Source: Pseudomonadota bacterium
Lineage (GTDB): Bacteria > Desulfobacterota > Desulfovibrionia > Desulfovibrionales > Desulfovibrionaceae
Assembly (NCBI GenBank): GCA_023426275.1
Contig: JAFABC010000206.1
Coordinates: forward strand, 1-9,990
Reading direction: 5' to 3'
DNA length: 9,990 nucleotides
The notes under the pieces were generated by a model that was not told where the DNA came from, did no database searches, and worked only from the letters and a program-made list of their open reading frames with translations. Shown here piece by piece: positions 1-7,322 of this stretch. Made by a program: the position numbers and the translations under genes. Position 1 is the first letter of the stretch, and each line of letters opens with the position of its first letter.

Positions 1-80
1 GGCTTTGCCTGGCAAAAACGCGCCGCCAAACGTTCGAAGCCCCACCCGACCAACCAGACGTCCGGCCGCCAGCTCCTTTC

Positions 81-145
81 GGGAGGGTCCGGGAGGGGGT
101 GACCCCCTCCCGGCCGCCGGAGGCATCTTTTGCCCTCGCGCAAAA
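81..145 (-). repeat. Two-hairpin palindromic intergenic repeat, copy 1
   Basis: Read on the minus strand, this begins with a small imperfect hairpin (GAGGGCA, loop AAAGA, TGCCTC, one bulged G). A GC-rich block GCCTCCGGCGGCCGGG leads into a perfect 25-bp palindrome at 89-113 (CCGGGAGGGGGT, central base, then its complement), followed by a CCGGACCC-like tail. The same architecture recurs at the right end of the window on the plus strand. Both copies lie just downstream of a gene's 3' end and in the same orientation relative to that gene. It is probably a dispersed REP-like element, possibly helping 3'-end formation or RNA stability. The role is inference; the repeat and palindrome are directly visible. 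Confidence 0.75.
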
Positions 146-149
146 AGGA

Positions 150-187
150 AAAGGCTCCGGCCGGACGTGCGTCCGGTCGGAGCCTTT
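150..187 (-). terminator. Rho-independent terminator of the anion symporter gene
   Basis: An 18-bp stem (150-167 pairing with 170-187, one G-T wobble at 160/177) has a minimal TG tip. On the minus strand it is followed by a T-rich run (CTTTTCCTTTTTG, counting the last stem bases). It lies 14 bases past the symporter stop codon, so it fits as that gene's intrinsic terminator. The plus-strand side has only a weak T-rich tail (TTTCTTGTT), so any activity in the other direction would be weaker. Confidence 0.85.
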
Positions 188-201
188 CTTGTTGGAAGGC
201 C

Positions 202-1683
202 TTATTTCGGCAGGGCCCAGGAGGGCATGGTGTGGAGATCCACGCCCCAGACCCAGGGCATCAGGTAGTAGACCACAAGCGTGATCTGGATGATGCCGAG
301 CAGGTTGAGCCACAGGCCGGTCTTGGCCATCTGGCGTATGGTCACCGCGCCGGAGCCGAAGACCACGGCGTTTGGCGGCGTGGCCACCGGCAGCATGAAG
401 GCGTAGGAACAGGCGATACAGGCCGCCACGATGGGACCGAGGGGGTTGATCTGCATGCCCACGGCGATGGCGCCCATGACCGGAATCATGAGCGTGGCCA
501 CGGCGGTGTTGGAGGTCACTTCGGTCAGGAAGATGTTGAGCGCCACGACGCAGACGATGATCCAGATCAGCTGCATCCCCTGCAGGTCGACCAGCAGGCC
601 GGCGATATACTGGGTGAGCCCTGTCTGCTGGAAGCCGCTGGCCAGACACAGGCCGCCGCCGAACAGCAGGATCACGTCCCAGGGGATTTTGACCGCCGTC
701 TTCCAGTCAAGCAGGAACACGCCCTTGTGCAGGTCCGACGGGATCACGAACAGCAGCAGCGCGCCGCCGATGGCCACCGAGGCGTCGGAAACACCCTTGA
801 AAAGCGGCCACTTGACCAGACCCATGAGAATCCACAGCGTGGCCACGATCACGAACACGCCGATGATGAGCTTTTCTTCCTTCTTCATGGGGCCGAGGCG
901 GTCCAGTTCGGACTGGATGAGTTCCTCGCCGCGCCCTTGCAGGATGTCGCCCTTGACCCGGTAGAGCACCTTGGTCAGCAGCAGCCAGGCGACGAAGAGA
1001 AAGACCGTGGCCAGGGGCACGCCCACCTTCATCCAGTCCAGGAAGGTGATGGTCTTGCCGTAGAGCTTGTCGACCTGGGCCACCATGATGGTGTTGGGCG
1101 GCGTGCCGATGATGGTGGCCAGTCCGCCGATGGAGGCGGCGTAGGCCAGCCCCAGCATGAGGCTGACGGCAAAGGGATTGTGCTGCAAATCGTGCTGGCC
1201 GGTGATTTCGGCGCAGGCTTTGATGATGGCCATGCCGATGGGCATCATCATGACCGTGGTGGCGGTGTTGGACACCCACATCGACAGGAACCAGGCGGCC
1301 ACCATGAAGCCGAGGATGATGCGCGCGGGGCTCGTGCCGACGATTTTGATGGTGTGCATGGCGATGCGGTAGTGCAGGTTCCACCGCTCCATGCACACGG
1401 CAATGAAAAATCCGCCCATGAACAAATAAATCAGGTGGTTGGCGTAGGGCAACGTCGCCTTGGCCGTGGGCATGATCTTGAGTAGCGGGAAAAGTACGAT
1501 GGGTACCATGGATGTCGCCGGAATCGGGATGGCCTCGGTGATCCACCAGGTGGCCATCAGGGCGGTTACGCCACCGCAATACAGGGCGGGTTGCGACATT
1601 CCTTCGGGGAGGGGCATCATACAGATGATCAAGAACAAGACGGGACCCAACGGAAGACCGACTTTCTTCATTGTATCAACCAT
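202..1683 (-). CDS. DASS/SLC13-family sodium:anion (dicarboxylate or sulfate) symporter
   Basis: This 493-residue inner-membrane protein has the full hallmark set of the DASS (SLC13, CitT/VcINDY-like) family. The N-terminal signature WWITEAIPIPATSM is at about 46-59. The first substrate/sodium clamp SNTAT is at 138-142 with its partner IGTPPN at 192-197. The second clamp SNTA is at 391-394 with ATPPN at 434-438. Many hydrophobic segments run between them, and the length is normal. Members couple sodium entry to uptake of di- or tricarboxylates or sulfate. The two SNT motifs bind sodium and substrate carboxylates in VcINDY, but I cannot assign the substrate from sequence alone. The start is supported by AAGGAG at 1692-1697, eight bases upstream. 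A strong hairpin terminator follows the TAA. The gene is divergent from a small CII-like regulator, which might control it (inference). No frameshift or missing motif is seen. Confidence 0.93.
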   Translation of the reverse strand: MVDTMKKVGLPLGPVLFLIICMMPLPEGMSQPALYCGGVTALMATWWITEAIPIPATSMVPIVLFPLLKIMPTAKATLPYANHLIYLFMGGFFIAVCMERWNLHYRIAMHTIKIVGTSPARIILGFMVAAWFLSMWVSNTATTVMMMPIGMAIIKACAEITGQHDLQHNPFAVSLMLGLAYAASIGGLATIIGTPPNTIMVAQVDKLYGKTITFLDWMKVGVPLATVFLFVAWLLLTKVLYRVKGDILQGRGEELIQSELDRLGPMKKEEKLIIGVFVIVATLWILMGLVKWPLFKGVSDASVAIGGALLLFVIPSDLHKGVFLLDWKTAVKIPWDVILLFGGGLCLASGFQQTGLTQYIAGLLVDLQGMQLIWIIVCVVALNIFLTEVTSNTAVATLMIPVMGAIAVGMQINPLGPIVAACIACSYAFMLPVATPPNAVVFGSGAVTIRQMAKTGLWLNLLGIIQITLVVYYLMPWVWGVDLHTMPSWALPK

Positions 1684-1888
1684 GAAACATGCTCCTTGGC
1701 GCGTAGCCCGTACGTTGCTTTTCTAACCGTATTCAGCTGGCACATCAGAAAACGGATTGTTCGAAAGACCTCCTTGTTGTCGCCGTAGGCATCTGTTCCC
1801 GTGGGCGCCCGAACGGACACCGCCAAGGCCGTCCGGGTGGAGCGGAGGGAACGGGCTGCGGGCCGATTGGAAAATCAGACTCGCGACC

Positions 1889-1917
1889 TTGACAATTCGC
1901 CGCTTGGTCATGATATC
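1889..1917 (+). promoter_or_regulatory. Candidate sigma-70 promoter for the CII-like gene
   Basis: A perfect TTGACA (1889-1894) is followed after 16-17 bases by TGATAT/GATATC (1911-1917), a weak -10 with about three matches to consensus. Transcription would begin near 1923 and give a leader of about 47 bases that includes the inverted repeat at 1930-1957. A competing possibility is the perfect TATAAT at 1947-1952, which has no good -35 and would leave a leader of only about 10 bases. No transcript data are available to choose between them. Confidence 0.35.
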
Positions 1918-1929
1918 GCGGAAAGTGGT

Positions 1930-1957
1930 GTTAGATGCAAGCTGATTATAATCTAAC
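1930..1957. promoter_or_regulatory. Inverted-repeat operator candidate overlapping a TATAAT box
   Basis: GTTAGAT (1930-1936) and ATCTAAC (1951-1957) form a perfect 7-bp inverted repeat. Arm centres are 21 bp apart, two helical turns, as expected for a dimeric helix-turn-helix protein binding one face of the DNA. The right arm overlaps the perfect TATAAT at 1947-1952. The site lies 12 bases before the start codon of the CII-like regulator, so autoregulation is a natural guess. The geometry is seen directly; the bound protein is inference. Confidence 0.5.
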
Positions 1958-1969
1958 GGATGTTTTATA

Positions 1970-2401
1970 ATGACCAAGGGCATCCAGGATCTGATCCTTG
2001 AGATGGTGCATAACTGTTTGCGCCCGATGAAAAATATCGCCGAGGAAGTGGGGAAGCCCTATTCGACGCTCATGCGCGAACTCGACCCCGAGGACCGGGG
2101 GGCCAAGCTCGGCGTGGAAATGCTGCTGCCGCTCATGCAGGCCTGCAATTCCACCTTGCCGCTGCGCTATCTGGCCGAGGAAATGGGCTATCGGGTCGTG
2201 TCCGTGCGCGACATCCGACCGGACAAGCCCACGTTCCACGAGGAACTCCTCGACACCTATCAGGCGCTGGTGGAGTACCACCGGTCCATGCTCGACGGCG
2301 CGCCCGTGGAGCTCGTGGCCAAGCGGCGCGAAGTGCTCATCCGCCAGCTCAAGGAGGATTTCGCCTTTTATATGAGCCGGCGGCACGAGCTGGAAGCCTG
2401 A
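1970..2401 (+). CDS. Phage CII-like (CP76-type) DNA-binding regulator
   Basis: This is a 143-residue soluble protein. Residues about 18-40 (PMKNIAEEVGKPYSTLMREL, then DPED) look like a helix-turn-helix of the P2/186-type phage regulatory CII family: a short helix, a turn at Gly, a recognition helix and a LxP-like ending. A hydrophobic stretch LGVEMLLPLMQACNSTLPLRYLAEEMGY follows that also fits that family. The C-terminal third (about 90-143) is helical and charged, suitable for oligomerisation. No phage genes surround it, so it is probably a domesticated or ancestral relative rather than part of a prophage. The ribosome site is weak (AACGGA at 1955-1960, inside the inverted-repeat zone), so translation may be low or controlled. 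It is divergent from the symporter and convergent with the c-di-GMP gene. Family assignment is from pattern memory; the targets are unknown. Confidence 0.7.
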   Translation: MTKGIQDLILEMVHNCLRPMKNIAEEVGKPYSTLMRELDPEDRGAKLGVEMLLPLMQACNSTLPLRYLAEEMGYRVVSVRDIRPDKPTFHEELLDTYQALVEYHRSMLDGAPVELVAKRREVLIRQLKEDFAFYMSRRHELEA

Positions 2402-2451
2402 AGGCGCCCGCTGGGGGCGGTGTCGCGGGAACGTCCGCGCCGTGGCGGGAA
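2402..2451. other. Short convergent gap with a weak hairpin
   Basis: Fifty bases separate the stop codons of the convergent CII-like and c-di-GMP genes. A 6-bp stem (CGCGGG at 2424-2429, loop AACG, TCCGCG at 2434-2439, one G-T pair) could slow polymerase from either side. Neither strand has a T-tract, so I do not call it an intrinsic terminator. Confidence 0.3.
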
Positions 2452-4809
2452 TCAGGACGTCGGCGCGGGCTTGGGCGGGGCGTCGGCCGCGCCGCCAAGG
2501 GGCGCGCACCGGTCGTGCACCACGGAATTGCCCCGGGTGGCCTTGGCCTGCTTTTTGACCGAGGCCACTCGGTGGCTGAGTTCCTCGAAGCTGACCCCGG
2601 TCTGAAACAGGCAGTCCAGGATGCCGATGGACAGGGTGATGAGGGGAAAGTCCCGGGGCCGGCCCTCGCGGTCCTTGCCCCGGATGTGGCCGCGCGTACG
2701 GTCCTCGGGGGTGTAGAGGCCGGGCACGGCCGCGGCGAAGGCCTCGATCGCTTCGGCGGCAATGGGGCCGGCCGTTTCCGGTGAGGCGATGACCACAAAA
2801 TCGTCCCCGCCCACGTGGCCGATGAAATCCCCGGGCGCGCCCCGGCGGCCGACGGCCTCGCGCAGACAGGTCGCGGTCAGCAGGATGACCTTGTCGCCCT
2901 GGCTGAAGCCGTACACGTCGTTGTAGACCTTGAAGTTGTCCAGATCCACGTACATGATGCAGGAGGCCAGCCGCTCCCGGCCCCGGCGCGCGAACTCGCG
3001 TTCGATGGCCACGTTGCCGGGCAGCCCGGTCAGCGGGTTGGAGCCTTTGGCCAGCTCCACCTGCACCTTGGCCAGGGTGTCGAGCATGCGCTGCACCGAG
3101 ACCGTGCCGAGCAGCACCCCGTCGCGCGTGACCACGATGTCGTCGTAAATCTTGTCCGGCAGGCGGTTCATGGCCAGCCGGGCGGCCTTTTCGATGGGCG
3201 TGTCATGGGCCACGCACAGGGGCTTGGCGTCCATGAGCCGGCTGATGCGCTTTCTGTGGTAGAGGTCCACGCCGAATTTGGAACTCAGCGCCTTGTCCAG
3301 GTTGTAGTTCATGACCAGCCCCACCGGGGCGTCGTCCTCCACCACCACCACCGAGCACATGACCGGCTTGTCGGCCAGCATGTCCTTGACCCGGCCGATG
3401 GGCATGGCCACGTCGGCCACGAGGCAGGGGGCGATGAGTTCGCCCACGGGCGAGGCGCATTTCCAGTCGCCGGCGGCCACCTGCCCGTAGCCGGCCTTGG
3501 GCGGCATGACCCGGCCGCCTTCGGGCTTGGGAAAGGCCGGCGCGCCAAGGAGAAAGCCCTGGCCGGCGTGCACGCCCATGGACACCAGGGAACTGAGGGC
3601 CAGCTCCGTTTCCACGCCTTCGGCAATGACCCGGGCACCGATTTTTTCCGCCACCAGCACCAGCGTTTCGACCATGACCCGCTTGAAGGGGTTGCGCTCG
3701 ATGTCGCGGGTCAGGGCGATGTCGGCCTTGAAATAGTCGGGCCGCAGCCGGGCCAGCAGCATCATGTTGGACTGGCCCGCGCCCACGTCGTCGATGGCCG
3801 TGCCGAAGCCGTTTTCCCGGTAGGCCTGCAACTGTTCGGGCAAAACGGCCAGTTCGGCCGGGGACAGGCGTTCGGAAAATTCCAGCACGATCTGGCCGCG
3901 TTCCAGGCCATGCTCCTCGACCAGCCTGGACAGCCGGCGCACCTGATCGTCGCGCCCGGCCAGCAGGCAGGCCGGGCCCACGTTCAAAAACAGCCGTTGT
4001 CGGGCGGAGAGCCGGCCCACGCCGGCCAGGGCCTTGCGCCACAGCCCCCATTCGATATCCAGGGCCCGGCCGGCCGGACCCGTCATCTCGACCAGCCGCA
4101 GGGCGTCCTGGATCGGGATGGCCGTCCGGCAGCGGGCAAAGGCCTCCCAGCCGATGACCACCCCGGTGGTCAGGTCGGCCACGGGCTGGAAGACCATGTC
4201 GCCGAGTCCCTCGGTGAGCAGGTCGCGCAACTGTTCCCGGGTGGGAAAAACGGCCGGGTCCATGGGCTGCTGGGCGATGCGTTTGGCCTTGCACACGGCC
4301 GCGAACAGCACGGTGGCGGCCGGGATGCCGGGTTGGCGTTCCAGACGGGCGAAGCCCACGCGCAGTTCCAGCGGCTCCCCGGCCAGGGCCCGCAGATGTT
4401 CGCGCACGCCCCGGGCCACGGCCTCGCGATAACCGAGATATTGGGAAAACAGGGCGTCCTGGTCGTGCTTTCCGGGCCGGAACAGCAGGACGGTGTCCCC
4501 CGGCGAGGTATCCTGCACGACCAGCAGGGTGCCGCCCGGAAACGCCTGGGGAAACAGGGCCACGGCCTCCTCCAGGCAGGCCTCCAGGCAGGCCAGGCCG
4601 GCTTCGACCCCGATCCCGGCGAATTTCATGTGGAAATCGGCGGCGTGCAGGGTGAGCAACGCCAAGCGGCCGGCGGCGAAGTCCTCCGGGGCGCATTCGA
4701 GCAGCGCCTCCAGGGGGGATCGTCCCTTGGCCGCCTTGCCCGACAAGGCCCTGTTTTGTTCAAGCATGTGCTTGAACATGATCGAGGTCGCGATGCGCGT
4801 CGGTTCCAT
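2452..4809 (-). CDS. EAL-CBS-GGDEF cyclic-di-GMP turnover protein
   Basis: This 785-residue protein has no clear membrane segment, so it is probably cytoplasmic. Residues about 45-180 look like a degenerate GGDEF-like fold, with SPGDT near 102-106 where GGDEF would be. About 195-430 is an EAL phosphodiesterase domain with the catalytic set intact: E222 (WEAF), N266, E310/E313 (LEFSE), D340-D341 (DDVGAG), K361, E397/E400 (AEGVE) and Q417. About 455-580 is a CBS pair, a likely nucleotide sensor. About 590-755 is a GGDEF cyclase domain with LTGLPGN, D622-D624-N625 and GGDDF at 667-671. The inhibitory RxxD site reads APGD (658-661), so its Arg is missing. The protein could both make and degrade c-di-GMP, or one activity may dominate. 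GGAGGGG (4813-4819) supports this start. It lies 106 bases downstream of the TPR-methyltransferase gene on the same strand. Confidence 0.93.
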   Translation of the reverse strand: MEPTRIATSIMFKHMLEQNRALSGKAAKGRSPLEALLECAPEDFAAGRLALLTLHAADFHMKFAGIGVEAGLACLEACLEEAVALFPQAFPGGTLLVVQDTSPGDTVLLFRPGKHDQDALFSQYLGYREAVARGVREHLRALAGEPLELRVGFARLERQPGIPAATVLFAAVCKAKRIAQQPMDPAVFPTREQLRDLLTEGLGDMVFQPVADLTTGVVIGWEAFARCRTAIPIQDALRLVEMTGPAGRALDIEWGLWRKALAGVGRLSARQRLFLNVGPACLLAGRDDQVRRLSRLVEEHGLERGQIVLEFSERLSPAELAVLPEQLQAYRENGFGTAIDDVGAGQSNMMLLARLRPDYFKADIALTRDIERNPFKRVMVETLVLVAEKIGARVIAEGVETELALSSLVSMGVHAGQGFLLGAPAFPKPEGGRVMPPKAGYGQVAAGDWKCASPVGELIAPCLVADVAMPIGRVKDMLADKPVMCSVVVVEDDAPVGLVMNYNLDKALSSKFGVDLYHRKRISRLMDAKPLCVAHDTPIEKAARLAMNRLPDKIYDDIVVTRDGVLLGTVSVQRMLDTLAKVQVELAKGSNPLTGLPGNVAIEREFARRGRERLASCIMYVDLDNFKVYNDVYGFSQGDKVILLTATCLREAVGRRGAPGDFIGHVGGDDFVVIASPETAGPIAAEAIEAFAAAVPGLYTPEDRTRGHIRGKDREGRPRDFPLITLSIGILDCLFQTGVSFEELSHRVASVKKQAKATRGNSVVHDRCAPLGGAADAPPKPAPTS

Positions 4810-4898
4810 CTGCCCCTCCGGGCGTCACTGAATACCGACGCCCGGCGCTTCGCCCGACGGAGGCGTGGCGAATGGGTGACGATTGCCTGACAAATCGG

Positions 4899-4918
4899 TG
4901 ACGGCCGAGCGGCCGTCA
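4899..4918 (-). terminator. Hairpin overlapping the TPR-methyltransferase stop codon
   Basis: A perfect 8-bp stem, TGACGGCC (4899-4906) with GGCCGTCA (4911-4918), has a GAGC loop. It contains the stop codon of the gene ending at 4916. On the minus strand the following bases are CCGATTTGT, only a weak T-run. It may be a leaky terminator or an mRNA 3'-end stabiliser that lowers, without abolishing, readthrough into the c-di-GMP gene. Confidence 0.45.
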
Positions 4919-7279
4919 GGCCCGACGCTGCACCCAGAACTGGTACATCTCGATGAAGGTGTCCGGGTTGTTTTTTTCGAACGCGTGCCAGTTCTCCAGA
5001 TTGGTGGCCGCCGGATCGTCCGGGAAGCGGTCCAGATAGGCGGCCAGCACGGCCGGTTCCAGGTCGAAACCGAGAAAGGACAGCCCGTGTTCGGCCAGAA
5101 ACAGCCGGATGGCCGGCAGGGTCATGGCGTGTTCGCAGACGTGGAACAGCAGGTCGCGGCAGCCGCTCAGGCTGTAGAAGTCGTTGAGCAGCAGCCGGCG
5201 CAGGGGATCGTCGCGGTCGAGGCCCAGCAGTTCCTGGCGGCAGCGGCGCATGGACTGGGGCGTGGGATTGTAGCCCTTGAGTTGCAGCAGCACCCGAGCG
5301 CGCGGCAGGTCGCGCCGGGCCAGATCGCTGTAAAAGCCCAGGCGCATGCAGCCGCCGGGCCGCAAAAGCCCGAGCAGCACCCGCCAGCCGGCCTCGGGAT
5401 CGGCCAGATGGTGGAGCACGCCCGTGGATTCGATGACGTCGAAACGGCGGTCCAGTCCGCCAAGGCCCAGGATGTCGGCCTGGGCGAAGGTGACGTTGGC
5501 CACGTCGAGTTCGCGGGCCTTGCGTCCGGCAAAGGCCAGACTGGCCAGACTCAGGTCCACGGCCAGCACCTCGGCCCCGCGGTAGCGCCGGGCCGTTTCC
5601 AGACTGTGCTGGCCCGAGCCGCAGCCGGCCACCAGCACGTCCAGGCGTTCGCGCGGGCCCAGGGGTGTGAAGGCCGACAGGGGAAAGCGCCGGCGCAAAA
5701 AGGCGTCGAAGCCTTGCGGCGTATCCACGGGCGCGGCCCGCACCCAGCGGGGATACGGGTTTTCCTCGTATTGCCGCCGTACCCGCAACGACACCTCGTC
5801 CTCGATGGGGGTCAGGACCGGGATGGCCGCGCGCACGCTCGCCTCCCCGGCGGCCTCGGCCACCAGCCGTCCGACCAGCCGGGCCACGGGTTCGGGCCAG
5901 TCCCGCGCCGCCAGCCGGGAGGCCGAGGGGCGCAGTCCCACGGGCAGGTAGGCGGCCACGGCCACGGGCCAAAGGGCCGGGATCGGGGCGTTGCAGGCCA
6001 GGGCCTCGTCCAGGCGGCAGGCCAGGGCTTCGGCCCGCTCGCCTTCGGCGAGGGTTTGGGCGAAGGCGTATTCGTTGATGTGGCATTGCCGGGCCAGGGC
6101 CGCGAAAAAAGCCAGTTCGTCGGCGTCGGGCGTGGCCCCGTCCGCCTCGGCCGCGGCCAGGAGCGCCCGGCGGGCCAGGGTGCAGAACCGTTCCAGGGGC
6201 AGTCGGCAGACCGGACCGGCTTCGAGCAGTTCGCGAAAAAGCCGGCTTTGGCCAAAGGCGCTTGGGCCATGCGGGGCGAACAGCGCCTGCGCCCCCGGGT
6301 CCTCGGGCCAGGCGACCGCCGCCCGGGCCAGACACGGACTGATCACGGGATCGGCCTCCAGCACCCGGGCGGCCAGCCCGGTCAGGCGTTCGGGCCGGTC
6401 CCAGGGCTCGGCCAGGGCCCGGGCGAGCAGGTCGGAAAGGTGGGCGTCGAAGCGTTCGGGCGCAAGCAGGCGGGCGCATTCCACGAACAGGCGTTTGGCC
6501 TCGATACCGGCGCCGGCGTCCGCGTCCGTGACCGTGGCCAGGGAGCGTTGAATGAGCCCCATGGCCTCCAGGGGATCGGCCTGCCGGCGCAGCAGGCAGT
6601 TGGCCAGCAGATCCAGGGCCTGCGGCAGGTCCGGGACGGCGGCCAGGGCGGCCCGGGCGCTGGCTTCGGCCTGGCGCAGGCGGCCGAGATCGGCCAGGAT
6701 GATGCCCTGGTTGACCAGGGCCCAGGCGTAGTCCGGCACGAGTTCCACGGCCCGGGTGTAGCTGGCCAGGGCCTCCTCCAGCCGGCCGAGTTCCTTTTGG
6801 GCGTTGCCCCGGTTGTACAGGGCCTTGGCGTGCTGCGGGGACAGGGACAGGGCCGCGTCGTAGCTGGCCACGGCCTCTTCCAGCCGGCCGACGGCCTCCA
6901 GGGCGGCGCCCTGGTTGGTCAGGGCCGGGACGGAGCCGGGATTGAGGGCCAGGGCCCGGGCATAGCAGTCCAGCGCCGCGTCGGGGTCGCCGCATTCGGC
7001 CCGGGCCAGTCCGAGGTTGGTGTGGATGTCGGCCACATCCGGGGCGAGCCGGGCGGCTTCGGCCAGATCATGGGCGGCCTCGGGACCGGCCCCCCGCGTC
7101 AGGCGCAACGAGCCGAGCACGCTCCAGCCGAAGACGTCGTCGGGAAACCGGACGGTCCAGGCCTCGGCCCGGGTTTCGGCCTCGTCGCACCGGCCCTGGC
7201 CGATGAGGTCGACAATGGCGCGTTTGGCCGACCGGACCGGGTCCGGTTCCACCTCGGGACACTGCGTGGACGTATGCAT
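4916..7279 (-). CDS. TPR-repeat protein fused to a class I SAM-dependent methyltransferase
   Basis: This is a 787-residue, Ala/Leu-rich, probably cytoplasmic protein. About 20-225 carries tandem tetratricopeptide repeats; the clearest run is 84-215, with repeated LxNxGxxxxxxGxxxxAxxxYxxAL spacing. About 250-500 is an uncharacterised helical linker containing CHINEYAFA (399-407). YEENPYPRWV (504-513) precedes the Rossmann methyltransferase domain. There motif I is AGCGSG (551-556), the acidic ribose-binding residue is probably D575 (LAVD), ADI is at 601-603, FDVIESTGVLHHL at 613-625, and LRPGG at 639-643. The TPRs probably hold a protein partner or substrate; the methyl acceptor is unknown. 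The frame is open further upstream to 7489, but the start at 7279 is preferred because GGAAGG (7285-7290) lies five bases ahead and a promoter-like sequence lies just beyond. It may be cotranscribed with the c-di-GMP gene. Confidence 0.88.
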   Translation of the reverse strand: MHTSTQCPEVEPDPVRSAKRAIVDLIGQGRCDEAETRAEAWTVRFPDDVFGWSVLGSLRLTRGAGPEAAHDLAEAARLAPDVADIHTNLGLARAECGDPDAALDCYARALALNPGSVPALTNQGAALEAVGRLEEAVASYDAALSLSPQHAKALYNRGNAQKELGRLEEALASYTRAVELVPDYAWALVNQGIILADLGRLRQAEASARAALAAVPDLPQALDLLANCLLRRQADPLEAMGLIQRSLATVTDADAGAGIEAKRLFVECARLLAPERFDAHLSDLLARALAEPWDRPERLTGLAARVLEADPVISPCLARAAVAWPEDPGAQALFAPHGPSAFGQSRLFRELLEAGPVCRLPLERFCTLARRALLAAAEADGATPDADELAFFAALARQCHINEYAFAQTLAEGERAEALACRLDEALACNAPIPALWPVAVAAYLPVGLRPSASRLAARDWPEPVARLVGRLVAEAAGEASVRAAIPVLTPIEDEVSLRVRRQYEENPYPRWVRAAPVDTPQGFDAFLRRRFPLSAFTPLGPRERLDVLVAGCGSGQHSLETARRYRGAEVLAVDLSLASLAFAGRKARELDVANVTFAQADILGLGGLDRRFDVIESTGVLHHLADPEAGWRVLLGLLRPGGCMRLGFYSDLARRDLPRARVLLQLKGYNPTPQSMRRCRQELLGLDRDDPLRRLLLNDFYSLSGCRDLLFHVCEHAMTLPAIRLFLAEHGLSFLGFDLEPAVLAAYLDRFPDDPAATNLENWHAFEKNNPDTFIEMYQFWVQRRA

Positions 7280-7284
7280 GGCGA

Positions 7285-7290
7285 CCTTCC
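7285..7290 (-). promoter_or_regulatory. Ribosome binding site fixing the TPR-methyltransferase start
   Basis: GGAAGG on the minus strand lies five bases before the ATG at 7279. The longer open frame would run through the promoter-like sequence at 7323-7351 and into the divergent gene's leader, so this site decides the start. Confidence 0.65.
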
Positions 7291-7322
7291 AGGCTGCAAG
7301 TGGAAAAGGGAGCTTCCCACCC

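Larger units (their letters stand above)
1684..1969. other. Divergent intergenic control region (symporter / CII-like regulator)
   Basis: This 286-bp non-coding stretch must hold promoters for both flanking genes. The right 45 bases are strikingly AT-rich compared with the surroundings and contain a perfect palindrome GATTATAATC (1944-1953), which places a TATAAT on each strand. A second TATAAT (1966-1971) runs into the regulator's start codon. A half-site TTCTAAC (1721-1727), matching one arm of the inverted repeat at 1930-1957 in 6 of 7 bases, lies in the probable symporter leader. Small open frames here (1757-1945 plus, 1723-1983 minus) look non-coding. I could not find a convincing -35/-10 pair for the symporter. 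Confidence 0.6.

Noticed and set aside
1..80. Possible end of a gene at the left edge
   Set aside because: The open frame here translates to Pro/Arg-rich sequence with no motif. I see no coding signal, only repeat-like intergenic DNA.
130..1485. 451-codon plus-strand open frame opposite the symporter
   Set aside because: His/Asp/Gly-rich antisense product without motifs. It starts inside the terminator and repeat region.
1723..1983. Small open frame on the minus strand in the symporter upstream region
   Set aside because: No ribosome site or family resemblance. It runs across the AT-rich control island.
1970..2401. Prophage or mobile island suggested by the CII-like gene
   Set aside because: No integrase, repressor partner, structural phage gene, tRNA or attachment-site repeat is visible nearby.
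2815..4890. 691-codon open frame on the plus strand opposite the c-di-GMP gene
   Set aside because: Same His/Gly/Gln-rich shadow composition. The minus-strand frame has intact EAL and GGDEF motifs.
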